Part shown: one piece after another, positions 1 through 5,127 of the stretch
Position numbering within the stretch: the stretch's first letter is position 1
How the letters are laid out: each line of letters opens with the position of its first letter
The notes under the pieces: generated by a model
What the model was told of the DNA's origin: nothing
The model's database searches: none
The model's input: the letters and a program-made list of their open reading frames with translations, nothing else
Made by a program: the position numbers and the translations under genes
Assembly (NCBI GenBank): GCA_015491705.1
Contig: WFVK01000325.1
Coordinates: 1 to 6,633, forward strand
Origin: Nitrospirota bacterium
GTDB lineage: Bacteria > Nitrospirota > Thermodesulfovibrionia > UBA6902
Length of the DNA: 6,633 bases
Direction: 5' to 3'

Positions 1-121
1 GTATATTTATCTGCCTTCTGCCTATGATAGTGGTCAGGAGCGCAAAAGAAGCCGATATTATAATACCAGCGACCACGACCGCCAGAATTTTATGGGTGAT
101 TTTCAGGTTGTTCAGGAACAT
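1..121 (-). CDS. N-terminus of a membrane-anchored protein, probably a sensor (partial)
   Basis: Only the first 40 codons are in the window; the gene runs off the left edge. The ATG is at 121-119, preceded on the minus strand by AAGGA about 5 nt upstream and a further GGAGGGAG. The peptide starts MFLNNLKITHKIL. A hydrophobic stretch follows from about residue 12 to 33, then GRR and a polar turn. A short basic amphipathic start followed by one long transmembrane helix is the usual beginning of histidine kinases, chemoreceptors and diguanylate cyclases with an extracytoplasmic sensor. It resembles the first 25 residues of the kinase at 3511, which begins MFNSLKFKIT. The diagnostic domains are outside the window, so only 'membrane-anchored, probably signalling' can be supported. 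It lies about 220 bp beyond the end of the electron-transfer operon, on the same strand and probably in a separate transcript. Confidence 0.6.
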   Translation of the reverse strand, partial: MFLNNLKITHKILAVVVAGIIISASFALLTTIIGRRQINI

Positions 122-283
122 ACCTTCCTTATCTCCCTCCCGTTTCAGGGTTCAATAAAAATTCCGCACGTTATTTTGCCGCATAGTTACTGTAGTTATC
201 GGCAGAATCAGGACCGATCTTTAGGTGCCCTTACAGAGAGAAGAACAGCAAAGGTGGGAGTGCAGGTGGTGTGAAATGTAAAG

Positions 284-317
284 AGCGCAACCCCGCTTTA
301 AGAAACGAGGCTGCGCT
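284..317 (-). terminator. possible intrinsic terminator of the cytochrome/Fe-S/NrfD operon
   Basis: An imperfect hairpin lies about 27 nt past the stop codon of the NrfD-like gene. The outer arms AGCGCA (284-289) and TGCGCT (312-317) pair perfectly. Inner pairs (CC/GG, CG/CG, TT/AA) continue the stem with three mismatches and a small loop. On the minus strand the sequence after the stem is T-rich but interrupted (TCTTTACATTTC), so this is a weaker terminator than the textbook form. Its position at the operon end supports the call. Confidence 0.4.
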
Positions 318-343
318 GTAAAACAGATATGGAATAAATACAG

Positions 344-1561
344 TTAATGTTCTTCCGCGGGATTGGCGTGTCCTATCTCGCCGGTCTTTATCGCTATCGC
401 AACCTTTGCAAACAGCGTAAAGATCAGGAAACCGATTGACCACACGCCTACAGAGATCCACAGCTCCAGGGAATTGGGGAAATATTCGTAGATCTCGCCC
501 AGTGTCCCGGGAATAAATCCGGGGAAGACAAGCCCGATCCCCTTCTCTATGTAGACACCTATGAAAATCAGCACACATGCCACATTAAGAGGAATAAAGC
601 TCTTCCTCAATGTCGGAATCAGCAGGATCAGGAAAGCTATTGAATTGAAGATAACCGCCGTCCATATCCAGGGAACAAGCCGGTCGTGCCCCTGGAGTCC
701 GTAGTAGAGATAATCCAGCGAAGCAATATGATCGGTGGCTGAATAAATCTCCTTGTAGAGTTCCGCTATCAGGAAAAAGAGGTTAAACGCCATTGCCCAG
801 GTTATCAGCTCGCCGACCTTGAAGAGCGACTCGTCCGTGATCTCCAGCTTTGTCCTCTTCCTTATGATCTGGAAGATGATAAGCATAAGGGCAGGGCCTG
901 AAGAAAATGCCGATGCTATAAACCTCGGCGCCAGTATGGCGGCGTTCCAGAACGGTCTTGAAGGAAGACCGGCATACAGAAAGGCCGTAACAGTATGAAT
1001 ACTGATTGCGGCAGGTATGGAAAAGACTATAAACGGCCATATAAACCCTGTCTTATAGGATTTGCCTGCATATATCTTGGCAAGGGCGTAAACCACAAGG
1101 AACAGGTTCAGAAAGAGATACAGGTTCAGCACAACAACGTCCCACGTGAGGATGGACTGGGGGAAATTAAAGATACCGAGACCGGGAATAAGGTGCCAGA
1201 ATCTTTCAGGACTGCCCATATCAAGAAGAATGAACATAAGGCACATTGACACCGCGGCGACGGCCATGATCTCACCGATCAGGACGATATTGCCGATCGG
1301 CTTGTACTTATAGACATAGTAGGGGATGACCAGCACAACCGCGGCTGCAGCCACTCCGACCAGAAACGTGAAGTTGGCGATATACCAGCCCCATGAGACT
1401 TGGTTCCTCATGTTGGTGACAATCAGGCCCTCGCTGGCCTGTTTGACAACAAAGCTGATCCCTATCGCCGCCAGCACCAGGAGCACACCCACCCATAGCT
1501 TGTATGCCCTGCTGCCCCTTGTTATGGTCCTTATGATTCCATTTATCGCATCGATTAACAT
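344..1561 (-). CDS. NrfD/PsrC-family quinone-interacting membrane subunit (DsrP-like)
   Basis: This 405-aa integral membrane protein probably exchanges electrons with the menaquinone pool and passes them to or from the Fe-S partner encoded just upstream. About ten hydrophobic helices can be read, near residues 22-40, 57-79, 91-113, 139-161, 172-192, 210-231, 249-270, 299-316, 323-340 and 367-388. Family-like segments are WGWYIANFTFLVGVAAAA (57-74), DMGSPERFWHL (114-124), the WD pair at 140-141 and IEKG (338-341). These and the length of about 400 aa fit the ten-helix DsrP/HmcC/QrcD branch better than the eight-helix PsrC type. The start is well placed: a GAGGAGAGG Shine-Dalgarno overlaps the end of the upstream Fe-S gene, whose stop codon is only 15 nt away, suggesting translational coupling. 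It is the last gene of the operon. NrfD-family membership is close to certain; the physiological electron donor and acceptor are not determined. Confidence 0.93.
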   Translation of the reverse strand: MLIDAINGIIRTITRGSRAYKLWVGVLLVLAAIGISFVVKQASEGLIVTNMRNQVSWGWYIANFTFLVGVAAAAVVLVIPYYVYKYKPIGNIVLIGEIMAVAAVSMCLMFILLDMGSPERFWHLIPGLGIFNFPQSILTWDVVVLNLYLFLNLFLVVYALAKIYAGKSYKTGFIWPFIVFSIPAAISIHTVTAFLYAGLPSRPFWNAAILAPRFIASAFSSGPALMLIIFQIIRKRTKLEITDESLFKVGELITWAMAFNLFFLIAELYKEIYSATDHIASLDYLYYGLQGHDRLVPWIWTAVIFNSIAFLILLIPTLRKSFIPLNVACVLIFIGVYIEKGIGLVFPGFIPGTLGEIYEYFPNSLELWISVGVWSIGFLIFTLFAKVAIAIKTGEIGHANPAEEH

Positions 1562-1576
1562 AGCTCTACCTCTCCT

Positions 1577-2518
1577 CTATCTTTTAACAGGTCTGCCCAG
1601 GCTGAAAAAATAAAAGAATTTCGGGTTGGTATTGAGTGATTCCTTGAGCCTGAAGACCTTTAAATGTTCAAGGATATACCGTATCTCGCTCTTTGGATCA
1701 AGCAGGTTACCGAACTTTCTCGCACCCACCGGGCATATCTCAACACATGCAGTATACCTGCCCGCTCTCGACCTCTGGATGCAGAATGTGCATTTTCCGA
1801 CTGTTCCTTTATACTGGGGCCTGTTTCCCAGATAGTGCATATTGGGGTTTATTTCCTCCTTCGGTACAGAGGGCCTTCCCCAGTTGAAGTTTCTGGCCCC
1901 GTAGGGGCATGCCGCCATGCAGAAACGGCATCCGATACACCAGTTATAGTCTACTACAATTATTCCGTCAGGCTCTTTCCATGTAGCCCGTACCGGACAG
2001 ACTTTCACGCAGGGAGGGTTTTTACACTGCTGGCACTGGACGGGAACATAATAGCGGCCTTCCTCGGGAACCGTTTCGGGATTGTAATAGCGGTTTGAAT
2101 GTTCAAGGGACTGCCATTTCTTGTTTTCTTTTTCAAATTCCAGCACCTTTATCCAGTGAATCTGCGGGTTACGGGACAGGTTGTTTTCCTTGACACACGC
2201 ATAGATGCACCTTCTGCAACCGATACACCTGGAAAGATCAAGGGCATAACCGAAAACGACATCATCCATCGGTGGAGTGGCCTTTACCGTAATCTTCTTC
2301 CCGTATTTGAAAGACAGCTCATCTTCCATCTTTTTGAGTATATCCTTCAGGTCATCCTTACTGAGCCTCTTGAAATGCTGCCTGAAGTATTCCTCCACCA
2401 TGTAGGCATCGGCGTTTCCGGCGGGAAGCGCAAGGGCTGCAGCGCCTGCCGTAAGACCGGCAAGAAACTTTCTCCTTGTCAGGCTGCCTTTATTTTTCCC
2501 TTTGATATCTTCTGACAT
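1577..2518 (-). CDS. Tat-exported ferredoxin-like protein with four [4Fe-4S] binding motifs (DsrO/HmcB-like)
   Basis: This 313-aa periplasmic electron-transfer subunit probably bridges the tetrahaem cytochrome and the NrfD-like membrane protein. The N-terminus has a twin-arginine signal, LTRRKFLAG (13-21, RR at 15-16), then an Ala-rich hydrophobic stretch. A likely cleavage site follows the A-D-A at 36-38. Sixteen cysteines form four groups: C98/101/104/108, C162/165/170/174 (CX2CX4CX3C), C194/197/200/204 and C243/246/258/262 (CX2CX11CX3C). This is the standard four-cluster pattern of PsrB/DsrO/HmcB-type subunits. A polar 50-residue segment precedes the first cluster. A tail of about 50 residues follows the last Cys and ends in an aromatic patch (FFYFF). 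The ATG is preceded by GGAGG at 2526-2530 with a 7-nt spacer. The Tat signal implies that folded, cluster-loaded protein is exported, placing the complex on the periplasmic face. Confidence in function class is high; the assignment to a named complex is tentative. Confidence 0.94.
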   Translation of the reverse strand: MSEDIKGKNKGSLTRRKFLAGLTAGAAALALPAGNADAYMVEEYFRQHFKRLSKDDLKDILKKMEDELSFKYGKKITVKATPPMDDVVFGYALDLSRCIGCRRCIYACVKENNLSRNPQIHWIKVLEFEKENKKWQSLEHSNRYYNPETVPEEGRYYVPVQCQQCKNPPCVKVCPVRATWKEPDGIIVVDYNWCIGCRFCMAACPYGARNFNWGRPSVPKEEINPNMHYLGNRPQYKGTVGKCTFCIQRSRAGRYTACVEICPVGARKFGNLLDPKSEIRYILEHLKVFRLKESLNTNPKFFYFFSLGRPVKR

Positions 2519-2551
2519 TTATCTGCCTCCAAAATAATTTCTCGATCGGTG

Positions 2552-3151
2552 TTACTTACCCTTCAGCCATACCTTCAGCGGTTTTCTCGGCACCGGCATA
2601 GGTTTTATCGGTTTAAAAGGCGGGTTGTGGGGATTGTGGCACTGCGTGCAATGCATATACTGTTTCTCACCGTTCCAGTAGCCCGTCCTCTTGCCGTGAA
2701 TACCCATCTTCCACTGCCGGTAGACATTTCCATGACACTGCTCGCATACCTTGTAGTATTCATTGAAATCGACCAGCCTGCCGTTTATGAGTCTCAGCTT
2801 GTCCCTCTGCTTGGCGCTGTGACAGTCAAGGCACCATCTCTTGTCATGATTGACCACCTCGCCCGGTATTTCATTATGGGGCTCGTCCAGTTTGCGCCTC
2901 GTGTAGTTCGTTTCCCACTCTTCGTCATGGCAATCGGAACAGGGGAACATCTCCAGTTCATTCATTGGGGCTAAATATTTCTTTATCTCCGACACAGGCC
3001 TGTCAAAAGGGACTTCTTCTTTTACCTCCGCCTCTGCCGACGATCCCTCGGGAGCACTGGATGCATATACACTGCCGGAACTGTACGCAGATAGCAGAAT
3101 AGCGACTAACACAGTTGACAACACAAAAAGATTAAGTTTCAGGCGTTTCAT
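2552..3151 (-). CDS. periplasmic tetrahaem cytochrome c, first gene of the complex
   Basis: This 199-aa protein is made as a Sec substrate. It has a basic start (MKRLK), a hydrophobic core at about 8-20 and a probable cut after VYA at residue 30, with no lipobox Cys. Four CXXCH haem-c motifs lie at 71-75 (CSDCH), 107-111 (CLDCH), 136-140 (CEQCH) and 168-172 (CTQCH). Five other histidines (92, 102, 152, 167, 175) follow the signal peptide, enough for a distal His to each haem. A Glu-rich linker occupies residues 36-48, and the C-terminal tail (178-199) is basic and Pro-rich. It probably carries electrons between the Fe-S subunit and soluble periplasmic cytochromes. The gene is preceded by AAGAGGT with an 8-nt spacer and lies 33 nt before the Fe-S gene. 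DsrJ, which occupies this place in DsrMKJOP, has three haems, so this is not a standard DsrJ. The composition is closer to a CbcS-type tetrahaem subunit; I cannot test sequence identity. Confidence 0.93.
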   Translation of the reverse strand: MKRLKLNLFVLSTVLVAILLSAYSSGSVYASSAPEGSSAEAEVKEEVPFDRPVSEIKKYLAPMNELEMFPCSDCHDEEWETNYTRRKLDEPHNEIPGEVVNHDKRWCLDCHSAKQRDKLRLINGRLVDFNEYYKVCEQCHGNVYRQWKMGIHGKRTGYWNGEKQYMHCTQCHNPHNPPFKPIKPMPVPRKPLKVWLKGK

Positions 3152-3217
3152 TATTTAGTACCTCTTAAAGTTGTTTTATCGAGAAAAGCCTTTAAAGAAT
3201 TGCTGTACTGCGTAGAA

Positions 3218-3286
3218 AGTATACTCAAAAAGATAATTCGGAGTCAAAATAAAAAAAATTATGAAATTATAAACTTAACTTATTAT
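3218..3286 (-). promoter_or_regulatory. sigma70-type promoter of the cytochrome/Fe-S/NrfD operon with AT-rich upstream element
   Basis: Read on the minus strand, TTGACT (3247-3242) and TATACT (3223-3218) are separated by 18 bp. Each box matches the sigma70 consensus at five of six positions. The expected start site is near 3211, giving a leader of about 60 nt before the ATG at 3151. Immediately upstream of the -35 box (3248-3286) is an almost pure A/T stretch with A and T runs, resembling an UP element. The -10 box forms part of the palindrome AGTATACT (3218-3225). Confidence 0.7.
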
Positions 3287-3387
3287 GCAGCCGTCCGGCG
3301 TCTCGGCGCAGGACAAAAGGTCTGTACTGAAAATGCCGATAAACAAAGGGGATGGCTGACTATGGCCTGTGTTAAAGTACAGTCACT

Positions 3388-3459
3388 TGTCATTTCCGCA
3401 GGCAAAGCGGGCCGGGAACACTTTCTTGAAAAAAAGATTCCGGACATGCCGGAATGACA
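3388..3459. repeat. REP/MITE-like inverted-repeat element
   Basis: The outer ends TGTCATT (3388-3394) and AATGACA (3453-3459) are a perfect inverted repeat. The match continues inward as TCCG against CCGG with one extra T on the left. Each end also folds on itself: CCGC/GCGG (3396-3399 with 3407-3410) on the left and ATTCCGG/CCGGAAT (3437-3443 with 3449-3455) on the right. Elements with GTCATTCC ends and short GC hairpins are a common form of dispersed intergenic repeat in bacterial genomes. Only one copy is present here, so its dispersed nature is inferred. Confidence 0.5.
3429..3455 (-). terminator. intrinsic-terminator-like hairpin and T7 tract reading leftward
   Basis: On the minus strand, a perfect 7-bp stem (ATTCCGG/CCGGAAT, 5-nt loop) is followed by one C and seven T residues (3435-3429 on the complement). 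That is the classical layout of an intrinsic terminator. It lies inside the inverted-repeat element, about 180 bp upstream of the redox-operon promoter. It would stop antisense transcription leaving the kinase gene before it reached that operon. Confidence 0.45.
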
Positions 3460-3510
3460 GAAAACGACAACTGCCTTGAGGTGACAAACGGACTTTAAGG
3501 CCGGGCAACA

Positions 3511-4998
3511 ATGTTTAACAGCTTAAAATTCAAGATAACCATTACAGCCTTTCTCATCATCTCCGCAATCATGACCCTATCCACGTGGAGGGATATAAAT
3601 GAAACCGAACGGCTGCTGCTTGAAGGACACCGGGAAAAAGCCGCCCTCCTCTCCGACAGGATAGCGCACAGCATAATGGTGCTTATGACAGAGAACAGGG
3701 GGCAGGATATGCAGGCGCTGATAGAGAGCCTGGTCAGGGGCCGGAAAGAACTGGAAAGAATACGCATACTCCGGCCCGAAGACGGTCTCATAGTCGTATC
3801 CTCGGAGCCCGAAGAGATCGGAAAGGTTTTAAAAAACACCGGCTTAACGGGGAAACCGGACGCCCCCGGAGGAGGGCCGGGCAGGCAGGAATACGTCTCA
3901 AGATTCACAGCTATCAAAAACCGGAAGGCATGCCACGCGTGCCATGATTCCCGGAAAGACGTTCTCGGCATACTTGCCGTCGATATATCCCTCGATGATG
4001 TAACCGCATCCCTCCGGGAGTTCAAGAAAGAACATTTCAGGGAAGCGCTGGTCGGTTTTTTACTGATTATGGGCGCCTTCACATTTGTCGCCGGCGTGCT
4101 GATAGACAGGCCCATCAGAAAAATGATAGGCACCATCAGAAAGATCGAAAAGGGGGATTTATCGGCGAGGATGGATGAAAACAAAAAAGATGAATTCGGT
4201 CTTGTGGCAAAGAGTTTCAACAGAATGCTCGAGACCCTTGAGTCTGCAAAAAAGGAGATAGAGACTTATCACGATGAACAGATGCAGAGGGCGGCGAAAC
4301 TTGCATCCCTGGGAGAGATTGTTTCAGGGATCGCCCATGAAATAAAGAACCCCCTCGCGGGGATCAGCTGCGCGGTCCAGGTCCTGCAATCCGAAATGGA
4401 TGAAAACGACGGGCGGAGAGTCATTACAGGCGAGATACTGCATCATATAAAAAGGCTCGACAGGACGCTCAAAGATCTCCTGAACTATGCAAAACCAAGG
4501 CCTCCCCGCTTTGTGCCCTCAAGTATAAACAACGTACTGGATAAAGCGGTTTTCTTTGTTTATCCGGAGGCAAACAAACAGAAGGTTGTCATAGAGACAG
4601 AGATTGCAGATAATATCCCCGCTATCATGATGGACCCTGACCAGATGCAGCAGATATTCCTGAATCTGATAATAAACGCTGTTCAGGCTATGCCGGACGG
4701 GGGCAAACTCACGATCACAGTATCTGAAAAGGATAAAGACGAAATCGATGAGCACGGAATAAGAATCCCTGAAACCGGCAGGGTGCTGGCGGTAAAGTTC
4801 GAGGACACCGGCAAAGGCATAGAGGGCGAACATATAGACAGGATATTTGATCCCTTTTTCACAAAAAAATCCAAAGGCACGGGGCTTGGACTGGCCATCA
4901 GCCGCCGGATCATACAGGAGCACGGCGGCGATATCGCGGTTAAAAGCGAAGTTGGAAAGGGGAGTATTTTTACGGTATACTTGCCGCTGGAGAGATGA
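3511..4998 (+). CDS. haem-c-binding sensor histidine kinase
   Basis: This 495-aa two-component kinase has TM1 at about 8-24, an extracytoplasmic sensor at about 25-178 and TM2 at about 179-198. HAMP (about 199-250) and a short coiled linker follow. The dimerisation/H-box is LASLGEIVSGIAHEIKNPL, with phospho-acceptor H276. In the HATPase domain the N-box includes N385 and N389, the G1 box is DTGKG (432-436), the F-box is FDPFF (446-450) and the G2 box is GTGLGL (456-461). The HEIKNPL form is NtrB-like, matching the NtrC-type regulator next door. The sensor has a Cache/PAS-like strand pattern (LRPEDGLIVVSSEPEEIGK) and then C141-HAC-H145, a CXXCH haem-c attachment motif, on the side where c-type haem is attached. 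Possible distal ligands are H40, H53, H142 and H175. The start is fixed by an in-frame TAA at 3496 and no other start codon; the Shine-Dalgarno is weak (AAGG, 10-nt spacer). The gene diverges from the multihaem operon, suggesting redox or gas sensing for it. Confidence 0.94.
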   Translation: MFNSLKFKITITAFLIISAIMTLSTWRDINETERLLLEGHREKAALLSDRIAHSIMVLMTENRGQDMQALIESLVRGRKELERIRILRPEDGLIVVSSEPEEIGKVLKNTGLTGKPDAPGGGPGRQEYVSRFTAIKNRKACHACHDSRKDVLGILAVDISLDDVTASLREFKKEHFREALVGFLLIMGAFTFVAGVLIDRPIRKMIGTIRKIEKGDLSARMDENKKDEFGLVAKSFNRMLETLESAKKEIETYHDEQMQRAAKLASLGEIVSGIAHEIKNPLAGISCAVQVLQSEMDENDGRRVITGEILHHIKRLDRTLKDLLNYAKPRPPRFVPSSINNVLDKAVFFVYPEANKQKVVIETEIADNIPAIMMDPDQMQQIFLNLIINAVQAMPDGGKLTITVSEKDKDEIDEHGIRIPETGRVLAVKFEDTGKGIEGEHIDRIFDPFFTKKSKGTGLGLAISRRIIQEHGGDIAVKSEVGKGSIFTVYLPLER

Positions 4999-5017
4999 TA
5001 AGCGTAATGTTGCATAA

Positions 5018-5035
5018 GCGGGCGGGAGCGCCTGC
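5018..5035 (+). other. GC-rich hairpin between kinase and regulator genes
   Basis: GCGGGCG (5018-5024) and CGCCTGC (5029-5035) form a 7-bp stem with one G-T pair and a GGAG loop, 20 nt past the kinase stop codon. No T tract follows, so it is unlikely to be a full intrinsic terminator. It could partly attenuate transcription or protect the 3' end of the kinase message. Confidence 0.35.
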
Positions 5036-5063
5036 CGTAAAACCCTGTTTAATAAGGTCCGGA

Positions 5064-5092
5064 GGTTCACGGTTCGGGGTTCATGGTTTCAT
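5064..5092. repeat. degenerate heptamer tandem repeat (GGTTCAN)
   Basis: Four adjacent units are visible: GGTTCAC, GGTTCGG, GGTTCAT and GGTTTCAT. The last has one extra T. The array sits in the spacer, about 30 nt before the regulator start. GTTCAC at 5065-5070 is also inverted as GTGAAC at 5108-5113. Short GGTTCA-type arrays of this kind are simple-sequence repeats; I infer no function. Confidence 0.45.
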
Positions 5093-5104
5093 GCAACTGA
5101 CTAC

Positions 5105-5127
5105 AAGGTGAACGGGGGTGTTGGTTG
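5105..5127 (+). promoter_or_regulatory. ribosome binding site deciding a TTG start
   Basis: Upstream of the regulator's receiver domain the only usable start is TTG at 5125-5127. The in-frame codons back to the TGA at 5098-5100 contain no ATG, GTG or other TTG. A G-rich GGGGGTG (5114-5120) ends 4 nt before it, and a second AAGGTG lies at 5105-5110. The conserved receiver sequence begins within five codons, so a later start would remove its first strand. Confidence 0.6.

Larger units (their letters stand above)
3152..3510. other. divergent intergenic region between the redox operon and the sensor kinase
   Basis: This 359-bp gap separates two divergent start codons. Going from left to right it holds the leader and promoter of the minus-strand operon (to 3247), an AT-rich tract (3248-3286), and a segment with no clear structure (3287-3387). 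An inverted-repeat element with a minus-strand terminator-like hairpin follows (3388-3459), then a short leader for the kinase (3460-3510). I saw no good sigma70 or sigma54 promoter for the plus-strand kinase. The 85-codon open frame at 3200-3457 is not convincing, because it overlaps the promoter and the repeat and resembles no family I know. Confidence 0.7.

Noticed and set aside
202..215. Minus-strand GG-N10-GC upstream of the partial gene as a sigma54 promoter
   Set aside because: Only the GG and GC dinucleotides fit well; the flanks (CGGTCC and CTGC) differ from TGGCAC and TTGC. A GG-N10-GC match is common by chance.
2099..2974. Long plus-strand open frames opposite the Fe-S and cytochrome genes
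   Set aside because: They are antisense to genes with unmistakable Cys-cluster and CXXCH motifs, so they are shadows.
2552..3151. Naming the cytochrome DsrJ and the operon dsrJOP
   Set aside because: It has four CXXCH motifs rather than three, and no dsrM or dsrK is adjacent. The similarity is in architecture only, so no gene symbol was given.
344..3151. Nitrite reductase (NrfABCD), polysulfide reductase (PsrABC) or Qrc complex
   Set aside because: There is no molybdopterin subunit, no NrfA-type catalytic cytochrome and no six-haem QrcA. The only shared elements are the generic Fe-S and NrfD modules.
3200..3457. 85-codon plus-strand open frame in the divergent intergenic region
   Set aside because: It overlaps the minus-strand promoter, the AT-rich tract and the inverted-repeat element, has no clear ribosome site, and its product has no recognisable family features.
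4519..5070. 183-codon minus-strand open frame antisense to the kinase
   Set aside because: It lies mostly opposite the conserved HATPase domain and its composition looks like a reverse-strand shadow with no domain pattern.
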